This document shows positions 1-6,418 of a DNA stretch of 11,364 bases, piece after piece (positions within the stretch are counted from its first letter, which is position 1; every line of letters begins with the position of its first letter). The notes under the pieces are model-generated. The model saw only the letters and a program-made list of their open reading frames with translations, did not search any database and was not told the DNA's origin. Source of the DNA: Acidobacteriaceae bacterium (GTDB lineage: Bacteria > Acidobacteriota > Terriglobia > Bryobacterales > Bryobacteraceae); the NCBI GenBank assembly GCA_019245255.1, contig JAFARV010000878.1, positions 1-11,364 on the forward strand. The letters run 5' to 3'. The position numbers and the translations under genes were made by a program.

Positions 1-94
1 CCGCCAACGCGAGGTTGTGGAATCCGAAGATGCGGGTCAGAGCGGCGACCATGCGCCCCGACTCATGGCGGAAAAGATGCTCCGCGAACTCCAT
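1..94 (-). CDS. ECF RNA polymerase sigma factor, N-terminal fragment (SigJ/ECF42-like)
   Basis: The reading frame starts with ATG at 94-92 and stays open to the window edge, giving 31 residues. They begin MEFAEHLFRHESGRMVAALT and continue RIFGFHNLALA. This matches the start of the sigma-70 region 2 segment of the ECF sigma group that is usually encoded beside YCII/DGPF-domain proteins (ECF42 type, with a C-terminal TPR-like extension in the family). Such proteins direct RNA polymerase to a small set of promoters. The ATG shares its first base with the TGA stop of the YCII gene (TGATG), so translation is probably coupled and the two form an operon. A GTG directly before the ATG is a possible alternative start. 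The conserved DNA-binding regions lie outside the window, so the subgroup is inferred from the N-terminus and the neighbour. Confidence 0.82.
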   Translation of the reverse strand, partial: MEFAEHLFRHESGRMVAALTRIFGFHNLALA

Positions 95-435
95 CACAGG
101 TTCATTATTCGCACGGGGCGGACTTCCACGGAACCGCCAACTTCCAGGATCGGGCACCCCTTCGAAAGCTCCACCGCGCGCGCGAGGTCATTGGTCTCGA
201 CAACGATGAATCCGGCAACGACATCCTTGGCTTCCGCAAAGGGGCCGTCCTTGACGGTTTTCTGTTGACCGTTGACGACTTTTCCGGTGTCTTCCAGTGG
301 ATGTCCGGGGTTCTTCAGGTGACCTCTCGACCCGAGGTCCTGAAACCAGGCAACCCACTTCTCCAGGTGTTTCTGCCGCTGTTCGGGCGAAGAGGGTATT
401 TGCCGGCCGCGAAACAGATATGTAAATTCGCTCAT
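94..435 (-). CDS. YCII-related (DGPF) domain protein
   Basis: This 113-residue protein covers one complete YCII-related domain, the usual length for the family. The diagnostic segment KDGPFAEAK is at residues 62-70, followed by the strand GFIVVE (75-80) and a C-terminal half containing KGCPILEVGGSVEVRPV. YCII proteins fold as small ferredoxin-like alpha/beta domains. For DGPF members the biochemical role is not established; they are known mainly as conserved genomic partners of ECF sigma factors. The start is supported by a strong ribosome binding site (AAAAGGAG, 8 bases before the ATG). The gene overlaps the ECF sigma factor start by one base, so a role linked to that sigma factor is likely, though this is inferred from context. 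Confidence 0.9.
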   Translation of the reverse strand: MSEFTYLFRGRQIPSSPEQRQKHLEKWVAWFQDLGSRGHLKNPGHPLEDTGKVVNGQQKTVKDGPFAEAKDVVAGFIVVETNDLARAVELSKGCPILEVGGSVEVRPVRIMNL

Positions 436-516
436 TGGTGCTCCTTTTGGCTGTTGAGTGACTGCTTGCTTGTGGTTGAGTTCTTCATAAGTTGATTCCT
501 AAAAGTGGGTTGCGGA

Positions 517-1374
517 TCAATCCATAGCGGCTCCGGCGGTTGCGTTCACCACCGTTGCCGTCATCATCCGTGCCCGGTCGGAAGCAATCAGCACGGCAGC
601 ATTCGCGGTATCCTGGACCGTCGCGGGTACCTTCAGAAAATTGGACATCGCGATCTGCGCCATGGCCTGGTCCTTGGCGATACTGAACTTTCGGGCGATC
701 GCGTCCATGCTGTCCTGAATCGTTCGGCTGTCGATGTTTGCGAGGGTTCGAAGGCACACAACCCGGACACCGAATGGGCTGACTTCGAAAGCCAGGTTTT
801 CAGTGAGATTCTCGATCGCGCCAAATGCCGCGCCAATGGCGGTCGCGCCTGGAACGTGCCCTCGCGCAGGGCTGCCGGTGACAAAAATGATCACGCCGGA
901 TTTCTGCTTGACCATGTGACGGGCCGCCGCGCGAGCGGTTATGAAGCGCGCCTTCACGATCGTCGTGAGCGGCACCATGAATTCTTCGACCGGCAACTCC
1001 ACAGCGATTTTTCCGTTCCCGTACTCTTTCGCAAGTGGGCCGGTAGCATCGACGACGATATCGATCTTCCCCGTCTGTTTTACGATGCTGTCGAGATAAC
1101 CGCTGACAGAGGCATCATCGAGAACGTCGACCATCGCAGTCTGTGCTGCGCCGCCGTTCGCGTTGATTTGCTCGGCAACTGCCTCGAGCCCGGACTTCGT
1201 TCGACCCACCAGGAAAACCCGCGCGCCTTCGGCTGCAAACTCCCTTGCGATTGCGCTACCGATAGAACCGCTAGCTCCGAACACGAGCGCGCACTTGTGT
1301 TCAAGAATACGTGCTCCGCTCCGGGATGCCGGGCTAAGTGGCTGCTTTTCAAGGGATGCGTTCATGTGTGACAT
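517..1374 (-). CDS. Atypical short-chain dehydrogenase/reductase (SDR) lacking the YxxxK pair
   Basis: This 285-residue protein has a Rossmann fold. The nucleotide-binding glycine motif GASGSIG is at residues 33-39, VGR at 56-58 follows the second strand, and VDV is at 82-84 where SDRs keep the adenine-contacting Asp. The usual NNAG is replaced by DATG (109-112). Ser168 in VTGSPA fits the catalytic serine, but the position of the catalytic Tyr is Ile180 and that of Lys is Phe184, in the segment AIGAAFGAIENL. The remaining SDR core (FGVRVVCLR, 201-209) is intact. This pattern occurs in a divergent SDR branch, so the protein may bind NAD(P)H without classical chemistry. The start at 1374 has an AGAGGAGA ribosome binding site; the alternative Met4 has none. 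It lies 81 bases upstream of the YCII gene and could be co-transcribed with it. The substrate is unknown. Confidence 0.85.
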   Translation of the reverse strand: MSHMNASLEKQPLSPASRSGARILEHKCALVFGASGSIGSAIAREFAAEGARVFLVGRTKSGLEAVAEQINANGGAAQTAMVDVLDDASVSGYLDSIVKQTGKIDIVVDATGPLAKEYGNGKIAVELPVEEFMVPLTTIVKARFITARAAARHMVKQKSGVIIFVTGSPARGHVPGATAIGAAFGAIENLTENLAFEVSPFGVRVVCLRTLANIDSRTIQDSMDAIARKFSIAKDQAMAQIAMSNFLKVPATVQDTANAAVLIASDRARMMTATVVNATAGAAMD

Positions 1375-1530
1375 CGTTTTATCTCCTCTCGTTTTGGCCT
1401 TTCAACCTTCCAACGCTTGAGGCGCCGGGCAGCGGACATCTTTTTTGGGCTCAACGTTTGTTTGGGGTTCGGCGACCGATTCGGCCGATGAGGTGGTCAG
1501 AGAACTGGAACTCGCCGGCGATCGTGAGGG

Positions 1531-2229
1531 TTATCTGGACTGGAGGTAAAGAGCAACGGCATGCGCTTGATCGGAATCCAAGTCGCGTGTCACCATAGTC
1601 ATCTCGGGCGCGTGCGTGCGATCGCCCTTGCGAAACTTCGCCAGCTGCATTTCTATGTATTCTGCGTTCTGCGCGGCAAGGCGCGGCGCCTCTCTTTGTC
1701 CTTCAGCATTCGGTCCGTGACAGGTCATGCACGGGACAATTTTCTGCGCCGGCACACCTACCTTAAACAGCTTCTCTCCCTGCTGAATCGCGAGTCCATG
1801 CGAATGGCGGGCAGACACTGGCGTTTGTCTCGCATACCACAGCAGAGCTTCCTGGAGTAGCTCCCGCTTGGCCGCGTGAGCGACTCCTTCCATATTGATC
1901 TGCTCGTTCCGCGTGAGGTTCGTTTTATCCTTTCTCCCATCGATTGCTTTCATTGCATCTGCGTATAACTCATCGACGGGGGGCGACGGAGGGTCCGTAA
2001 AGGCCATAAGTTTCTTGCCGGTATAAGTTGCGTCGAGACCTGCTAGCTTTGGGATGTAAGGTAGTTGCGCATTGCCATCGATGCCGTGACATCCCGAACA
2101 ATAGGCAGTTACTATGTGCGGCGCGTTCCACTGCTTTTGCCCGTAGCTGCTGGTGACGGCAGTCGCGAGCGCGAGCGCGGCAATCGCTGATTTCACAAGT
2201 AAATTTCTGGTGTCCACTGTTCGCCTCAT
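1531..2229 (-). CDS. Di-heme cytochrome c (c4/c553-like), periplasmic
   Basis: This 232-residue exported protein has an N-terminal signal sequence: positively charged start, hydrophobic stretch at about 13-26, probable cleavage after SYG or nearby at about residue 30. It carries two c-type heme motifs, CSGCH at 44-48 and CMTCH at 167-171, each at the start of a cytochrome c fold. GPNAEGQREAPRLAAQ and the later Met210/Met212 resemble the second domain of class I di-heme cytochromes, where a Met is the distal ligand. It should act as a soluble or loosely bound periplasmic electron carrier. It starts 3 bases after the stop of the outer-membrane cytochrome-porin gene, so the pair is an operon. 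The ATG has no clear Shine-Dalgarno sequence and may rely on coupling; a GTG at codon 5 is preceded by GAGGCG and is an alternative start. Confidence 0.88.
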   Translation of the reverse strand: MRRTVDTRNLLVKSAIAALALATAVTSSYGQKQWNAPHIVTAYCSGCHGIDGNAQLPYIPKLAGLDATYTGKKLMAFTDPPSPPVDELYADAMKAIDGRKDKTNLTRNEQINMEGVAHAAKRELLQEALLWYARQTPVSARHSHGLAIQQGEKLFKVGVPAQKIVPCMTCHGPNAEGQREAPRLAAQNAEYIEMQLAKFRKGDRTHAPEMTMVTRDLDSDQAHAVALYLQSR

Positions 2230-2232
2230 ACG

Positions 2233-3618
2233 TCAAAAAGCGAAAAAGATACTGATCCAAAGCGTATTGTTATCGCTTGGTTTCCGGCCGAGTCCATCGA
2301 CATTACTCGTAAGCCCGTTGAATTTTGTAAAGCCCGCATACTGCACGATCGCGATCACGTTTTGAGTGAGTGTCCGGTCTATTTCGAGCTTATAGCCCGT
2401 TGTATTCGGCTTTTGCGAGAGCAGATTCCCATTCTGATCGGTAATCCCATATAATGCCGCGTCATTACTGCCGTTGCTCAAAAAGTAACCCCCTGTAAAG
2501 GTCCAGGAATCGTTAATTGCTACGGAGGCGCTGGTGTTCAGTGTCTTGAAATTGCCCTTCGGGACTGAAACGTTGCCCAATGGGTAACTTCCATCCCAGG
2601 ATTGCCGTTCATAAATATAGGCCGCTCGCACCGTCAGCTTGCGCGTGTCGGCGAGATATTGATACTGGGTATCAAATCCGTTGTCCATGAAGGTATCCGT
2701 GGGCCCACTAGGAGACGCACTATTGGGATACACATCAGAAGCCATCCCAAACGTTCCCACCATCCAAACGTTGGCTCCGCTGTCCTTCGTCCAAAACGCT
2801 CGCCAATAAGGATTCCAACCTGCCAAATATGTGGCGCTGGCGAACGAGGTGCCCCCGTTCATAAAGCGGAAGAAGTTGTTACCAACGCGATACATCGACA
2901 CTTCCGCGTAAAATTCGCGATCAAATAGGCCATAGAGCCCAATGCTTCCTGTTTGCTGTGCCAGGCTCGCAATCATGGGCCCTGCCGGCGCGCCAACTGC
3001 CTGCGGTGAGCTATAGAATGGATATCCCCAGCTTGGAACCGTGTTCCACACATCCTGGAGCGACGGATCGTTATTGGTATCGAGGCCAAGGAGCAGTTCA
3101 TGATTGCCAGGGTGACAGAAGTGAGTGGCTCGGATATCGGTCGGGCCTGAGGCTCCCTTCCAACCGGGGAAAGTGTTGCTGATGCCGTATTCGGCAAATA
3201 CGCCTGCCCAATCGGTTAATTTAGTGCCCAATTCCGCGCTGAATCCATACGCCTCCGGCGTTCCGTTCTGCGTAACAACAGGATTTCCTTGTGCATCGTT
3301 TGGTTGAGCCGCCCAAGTAATCCCGGCTTGGCCAAGAATACCCACAGGCACGAAGTTCAGTCCTTCCGCATCGAATGGCGACTTGCCCGCTGTGTATCCC
3401 GCCAGTTTGAAAAACCGGCCCCACGGTGTAAGTTGCGGCCAATTGCCGCCCACATGGCAAGCGGAGCATTTTTGCTCCGTCTGACGAGCAAAGGATGGTA
3501 GCGCCGAGGCCCGCGGTGATATACAGAACGCATTCAACACTGCAAGAAGGACCGTGGTCGAATGTCGCAGCTTAGAGAGTTTCGATCGAACCCCGTGTGA
3601 GCGAAATGGATTGGGCAT
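2233..3618 (-). CDS. Outer-membrane beta-barrel protein with N-terminal mono-heme cytochrome motif (Cyc2-like architecture)
   Basis: This 461-residue protein has an N-terminal export signal (basic residues at 11-18, hydrophobic core at 21-33, probable cleavage after ASA at 37-39). Directly after it come SFARQTEQKCSACH (heme motif CSACH at 51-55) and PQLTPWGRFFKLAGY (61-75). One CxxCH followed by a short FGR/GY-like segment and a long barrel is the arrangement of fused cytochrome-porins such as Cyc2. The remaining roughly 380 residues are rich in aromatic, Gly and Asn residues with alternating polar/hydrophobic pattern, and the chain ends LWISIFFAF, a typical terminal aromatic signal for outer-membrane insertion. 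Its partner is the di-heme cytochrome 3 bases downstream, which suggests electron transfer across the outer membrane. True homology to Cyc2 is not proved from sequence reading alone. The start codon has only a weak binding site. Confidence 0.78.
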   Translation of the reverse strand: MPNPFRSHGVRSKLSKLRHSTTVLLAVLNAFCISPRASALPSFARQTEQKCSACHVGGNWPQLTPWGRFFKLAGYTAGKSPFDAEGLNFVPVGILGQAGITWAAQPNDAQGNPVVTQNGTPEAYGFSAELGTKLTDWAGVFAEYGISNTFPGWKGASGPTDIRATHFCHPGNHELLLGLDTNNDPSLQDVWNTVPSWGYPFYSSPQAVGAPAGPMIASLAQQTGSIGLYGLFDREFYAEVSMYRVGNNFFRFMNGGTSFASATYLAGWNPYWRAFWTKDSGANVWMVGTFGMASDVYPNSASPSGPTDTFMDNGFDTQYQYLADTRKLTVRAAYIYERQSWDGSYPLGNVSVPKGNFKTLNTSASVAINDSWTFTGGYFLSNGSNDAALYGITDQNGNLLSQKPNTTGYKLEIDRTLTQNVIAIVQYAGFTKFNGLTSNVDGLGRKPSDNNTLWISIFFAF

Positions 3619-3827
3619 AGCATCCGTGCAAGCACTCCTTGCATCGCGGGTTCCTTTTTAGAAGAGATCAGAGTCAGCAACTTAGGCGGGCATATTGCGT
3701 CATTCGACCCACGGGACCCGGGCGAATGGCCCTATGTGCGCGAAGCGGCGTGATCCAGCCTATCCGAGCAGCGGTACTTCGGGCTTGATTTATTTCGAAA
3801 CGTTCCCGCTCAAGAACCAGGAAGTGT
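3619..3827. other. Intergenic region between adenylate kinase and cytochrome-porin genes
   Basis: These 209 bases separate two minus-strand genes and hold no credible open reading frame. They probably contain the promoter of the porin-cytochrome operon and the end of the adenylate kinase transcript. On the minus strand an AAGGAG lies about 17 bases before the porin ATG, too far for normal spacing. I could not pick a convincing -35/-10 pair or terminator hairpin. Confidence 0.5.
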
Positions 3828-4547
3828 TTAGATGCCGGTTCGGACGAGTTCCGCCAGATGCGCCGCTACGCTGTTCGGGGCCTCCATAGCGCCCACCTCG
3901 AAGTAGGAATCGCCGGCAAAGATGCGCACCATTTCAGCCACAGTTGCTTTGTAGCTTTTTAGCCGCGTGTAGATAGTTTCCGCAACGTCGTCATCGCGGT
4001 GCCCCAATTTGGCTCCATCGTGAGAGCAAGTGCAGGTTATAACGTCCGGATCGCCATCCACGGAAATGGTCTCGCCGCATGTTGGGCATTCCAGCCTGTG
4101 TGTCAGTCTTCGAACGACCTCGGCATCGGGTACCGTGAGGTGAAAGATGATCGGCCGCGGCATGCCGAGATCCTTCAAAAAAGATTTCAGATATTCTGCC
4201 TGCGAAACCGAACGCGGAAAGCCGTCCAAGATGAATCCGTTTGCACAGTCCGGGCGCTTGAGACGAGCGCCCAGAAGATGATTCATCAACTCGTCGGAAA
4301 TCAACTGGCCCGCCTGCATGGTCCGCTGGATCGTTTTATCGAAGGCACATCCGGTGCCGTGACGCAGCATTTCCCCAGTGGAGATCGCCGGGATGCCGAA
4401 TTTGCCGGCCAGGAGACGGGCTTGGGTGCCTTTGCCGGAGCCCGGGGGCCCGAACAGAATGATCGGCAGCCCCCGGGGGCGATGCTTCCGCGAAGAAGCT
4501 CTCAGTTGCTTGCGTTCAAGTTGGGCTGCAATGAGCTGCGTATGCAT
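3828..4547 (-). CDS. adk: Adenylate kinase (zinc-lid type, stand-alone copy)
   Basis: The 239-residue protein catalyses AMP + ATP = 2 ADP in the cytoplasm. The P-loop GPPGSGKGT is at residues 33-41, the AMP-binding STGEMLR at 56-62, and DGFPRS at 108-113. The LID domain carries a zinc-type set: Cys144, Cys147, Cys164 and Asp167 (CPTC ... CSHD), followed by HRDDD, containing the conserved Arg-Asp-Asp. The start at 4547 is preceded by AAGGAG with 8-base spacing; the frame is open further upstream (to 4640), but that extension has no support. About 26 residues (basic, Arg/Lys/Ser-rich) precede the usual family start, which is unusual. The housekeeping adk gene normally sits with ribosomal-protein genes, so this copy beside redox genes is probably a second, specialised one. 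That is inference, since the rest of the genome is not visible. Confidence 0.92.
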   Translation of the reverse strand: MHTQLIAAQLERKQLRASSRKHRPRGLPIILFGPPGSGKGTQARLLAGKFGIPAISTGEMLRHGTGCAFDKTIQRTMQAGQLISDELMNHLLGARLKRPDCANGFILDGFPRSVSQAEYLKSFLKDLGMPRPIIFHLTVPDAEVVRRLTHRLECPTCGETISVDGDPDVITCTCSHDGAKLGHRDDDVAETIYTRLKSYKATVAEMVRIFAGDSYFEVGAMEAPNSVAAHLAELVRTGI

Positions 4548-4935
4548 CGTTTGGCTCCTTGACTCGAAATCTGCAGAACTCGGTGTCCCGATCTGACTTC
4601 CCAGAAACGAAATTGCCCGCCATACGCGCTTCCGCTGCAAATCGAAGGCAGGTGACGCAGCTCATTGCTTCCCACTGCATTGCCGCATCCAGGTTCTGTT
4701 TCGTCCCCGCGTTCACACCGCACTACAGGCATTCCGCGGGCCAGAAGGAAACATGATTTGCTTCGCGTATATACGAGCGGAATCGCAATCACGTCTTGCG
4801 CCACCCTGCACAGTCATGCGCCAAAACACTCATGAAGCGGCAGAGAGTGAAGTGAAGTTGCGGCTTCCGATAGCTTATGAAGTGTCTCAGGTTGGGCTGC
4901 CACGTGCAGCAGTTTTCGATGGAAGGAGACACTCT
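4548..4935. promoter_or_regulatory. Divergent promoter region between adk and the small membrane-protein genes
   Basis: These 388 bases separate the minus-strand adenylate kinase from the plus-strand membrane-protein gene, so they should hold both promoters. I see no convincing gene in them; the open frames on either strand lack ribosome binding sites and protein-like composition. A perfect 10-base palindrome, CGTATATACG, lies at 4766-4775 and could be an operator. No confident -35/-10 pair was identified. Confidence 0.45.
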
Positions 4936-5208
4936 ATGATCACACTGGTCGAATCGTGGTTCGCAATATTGATGGTGCTGATTGTGGTTGCACTGTACAG
5001 GAAGTGGTTGGCGCGTACGGAGGATGACACGGTCCACTTATCCGATTTAGAAGATAAGGTGTTGCAGCACCAGCAGACACTGGCCAAGCAACTCGCGCGA
5101 GTTGATCTGACCGGGAAAGTCATCACGATAGCGTTCGTGCTTTATACAGTTACAGTGATCGGCCGGATCATCTATCTCGGTTGGATGGACAGCTTGCAAG
5201 TGAAGTAG
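4936..5208 (+). CDS. Small membrane protein of unknown function (90 aa, two transmembrane segments)
   Basis: The protein starts at the ATG at 4936, preceded by a strong ribosome binding site (GGAAGGAG, 7 bases upstream). The frame extends back to 4753, but that part lacks a binding site and does not look like protein. There are two predicted membrane helices: residues about 5-21 (hydrophobic, ending before YRKWLAR) and about 62-83 (VITIAFVLYTVTVIGRIIYL). Between them is a charged, probably helical, Leu/Gln-rich stretch (about 30-60) with a heptad-like pattern that could form a coiled coil. I do not recognise the family. It is followed by a second small membrane-protein gene on the same strand 34 bases later, and it is divergent from adk. 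A shared function with that neighbour is possible but unproved. Confidence 0.75.
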   Translation: MITLVESWFAILMVLIVVALYRKWLARTEDDTVHLSDLEDKVLQHQQTLAKQLARVDLTGKVITIAFVLYTVTVIGRIIYLGWMDSLQVK

Positions 5209-5242
5209 TATGTTCGTGCGTTCGTAAGGAAAGGCGAAGTAT

Positions 5243-5410
5243 ATGCGCAAGGATCCAGGTGCAAAAATTGTGGTTATCGCCGCAGCATCCGTGCTGCTGA
5301 CTGGAGTAGCGCTATGGAGCTGCCGCAACATGATTCGCACGGCCTGGAAGAGTGCCGGCGATGTGCGCGATAGTCGCTGGTTGCGGCAGCATCCCATTGA
5401 CTATGCTTGA
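5243..5410 (+). CDS. Small single-pass membrane protein of unknown function (55 aa)
   Basis: A 55-codon frame starts with ATG at 5243 and ends with TGA at 5408-5410. An AAGGAAAGG sequence 7-15 bases upstream is a reasonable ribosome binding site. The protein starts MRKDPGAK, has one hydrophobic segment at about residues 9-25 (IVVIAAASVLLTGVALW), then a positively charged amphipathic tail ending RWLRQHPIDYA. A basic N-terminus followed by one helix fits an inner-membrane protein, or an uncleaved signal anchor; Cys27 just after the helix is not in a lipobox arrangement. It lies 34 bases after the 90-residue membrane-protein gene, so the two are likely co-transcribed. I do not recognise the family. 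The evidence is the binding site, the membrane segment and gene spacing. Confidence 0.6.
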   Translation: MRKDPGAKIVVIAAASVLLTGVALWSCRNMIRTAWKSAGDVRDSRWLRQHPIDYA

Positions 5411-5430
5411 CACGGCGTAGCGGTTGTGTC
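5409..5430 (+). terminator. Weak hairpin after the small membrane-protein genes
   Basis: GACAC at 5409-5413 pairs with GTGTC at 5426-5430, starting at the stop codon of the 55-residue gene. The stem is short and has an internal loop (CG-TAG-CG), and the following bases are C-rich with only a few T residues. It is a poor but possible transcription terminator between the convergent operons. Confidence 0.25.
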
Positions 5431-5566
5431 CCCTCCTCCCCTTTACCGGCGGTCGAGAGTTTGCCCGATCGGCGCGGACCGCCGCGATGCAGCCCGCAGC
5501 CCGAGGCAGCTAACTGGCTTTCTTATTCCTCGGCTCGCAACGTGCGCGGCTGTTCGAGCACAGAGA

Positions 5567-5601
5567 GCCATTCCCCCGGCGGCCACGGCGAGGAGAATGG
5601 C
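5567..5601 (-). terminator. Inverted repeat just past the acetoacetyl-CoA reductase stop codon
   Basis: GCCATTC at 5567-5573 and GAATGGC at 5595-5601 are perfect 7-base arms. They extend to 10 bases with one mismatch (GCCATTCCCC against GGAGAATGGC). The repeat begins about 8 bases after the stop of the minus-strand SDR gene, the right place for a terminator. The sequence after the hairpin on the minus strand (TCTCTGTGCT) is only moderately T-rich, so this is a weak call. Confidence 0.35.
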
Positions 5602-5608
5602 CCATAAC

Positions 5609-6406
5609 TCAGTGGAAGTAAATTCCACCGTTCACATTGATAGTCTCGCCGGTGATGTAGTCCGCATCTGCCGCCAGGAACGCCGCTGCTTTCGCAATCT
5701 CCTCCGGAGTCGCAAAACGCCCCATGGGAATTTTGCTCTTGATCTGGTCTTGGATTTCGGGCGAGACCTTGCTGAACATATCGGTAGCTGTAAATCCAGG
5801 AGCCACACAGTTCGCCGTCACGTTGTATTTGGCCAGCTCGAGTGCAATGACCTTAGTGAACGCCATCATGCCGCCCTTGCTGGCTGCATAGTTGGCCTGT
5901 CCAATGATCCCGCCCTCCGCGCTGAAGGAACTGATGTTGATAATGCGCCCGTATTTCTGTTCTATCATCTTCGGGATGGCAGCGCTGGTTGTGTAGAACG
6001 TGCCATCCAGGTTCACCTTCATTACTTCGTGCCACTCCTCGTCCGTCAGCTTGCGAATGGAGTGATCGCGTGTGATACCCGCGTTATTGACCAGAATGTC
6101 AATGTGTCCCCATTCTTCCAGCACGCGCCGGACGATCTCGCGAGCTTCATACGGCTCGCCGATATGTCCCTGTACCAGCAGATAGCGCCGGCCGAGACCG
6201 GCTATTTGTTGGCCCAGCTCCTCTGCATCTGTCTGCGAAGTGCGATAGTTAATTGCGATGTCTGCGCCCCGCCGCGCTAGCTCTAATGCAATGGCATGTC
6301 CAATTCCGCGAGATGCCCCTGTGACCAGGGCCACTTTCCCGAGGAGGGTACAAGCGCCATTCGCATTTCCATTGTTTACTGTTTCAAAAGTAGCTTCTTT
6401 GCTCAT
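5609..6406 (-). CDS. 3-oxoacyl-/acetoacetyl-CoA reductase, SDR family (PhaB/FabG-like)
   Basis: This 265-residue classical SDR has every key element: glycine motif TGASRGIG (29-36), NNAG (107-110), catalytic Ser160, Tyr173 and Lys177 (NYAASK), and the family's C-terminal GETINVNGG (253-261). The sequence reads as a FabG/PhaB-type ketoreductase; Arg55 after the second strand (NYR) suggests NADPH preference. The thiolase is encoded just upstream in the same operon, so the likely reaction is acetoacetyl-CoA + NAD(P)H to 3-hydroxybutyryl-CoA, as in polyhydroxybutyrate synthesis. The start at 6406 has a strong GAGAGGAGG binding site, which overlaps the thiolase stop codon, so translation is probably coupled. 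A 21-residue Asn/Thr-rich N-terminal extension precedes the usual family start. No PHA synthase gene is visible, so FabG-like fatty-acid work cannot be excluded; no PhaB symbol is assigned. Confidence 0.9.
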   Translation of the reverse strand: MSKEATFETVNNGNANGACTLLGKVALVTGASRGIGHAIALELARRGADIAINYRTSQTDAEELGQQIAGLGRRYLLVQGHIGEPYEAREIVRRVLEEWGHIDILVNNAGITRDHSIRKLTDEEWHEVMKVNLDGTFYTTSAAIPKMIEQKYGRIINISSFSAEGGIIGQANYAASKGGMMAFTKVIALELAKYNVTANCVAPGFTATDMFSKVSPEIQDQIKSKIPMGRFATPEEIAKAAAFLAADADYITGETINVNGGIYFH

Positions 6407-6418
6407 GTGAGCCTCCTC

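Noticed and set aside
505..1371. A 288-codon plus-strand open frame opposite the SDR gene
   Set aside because: It is the antisense of the clear SDR protein at 517-1374, has no ribosome binding site of note and no recognisable family; the SDR carries real motifs.
3999..4562. A 187-codon plus-strand frame across the adenylate kinase gene
   Set aside because: Antisense shadow of a gene with P-loop, DGFPR and zinc-lid motifs.
4548..4640. An N-terminal extension (31 codons) of adenylate kinase
   Set aside because: No good binding site upstream, while AAGGAG lies 8 bases before the ATG at 4547.
4753..4935. An upstream extension (61 codons) of the 90-residue membrane-protein frame
   Set aside because: No ribosome binding site and non-protein-like sequence; the ATG at 4936 has a strong GGAAGGAG site and precedes the first membrane helix.
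5443..5628. A 61-codon minus-strand frame with a hydrophobic stretch (WAILLAVAAGGMAL), overlapping the reductase stop
   Set aside because: Starts at GTG inside the SDR gene with only a weak GGTGG upstream, and its C-terminus is Arg/Ser-rich like random GC-rich sequence. It could be a small membrane protein, but I cannot support it.
5426..6280. A 284-codon plus-strand open frame opposite the acetoacetyl-CoA reductase
   Set aside because: Antisense to a full SDR with intact catalytic motifs; composition is unlike protein (Arg/Ala/Cys-rich shadow frame).
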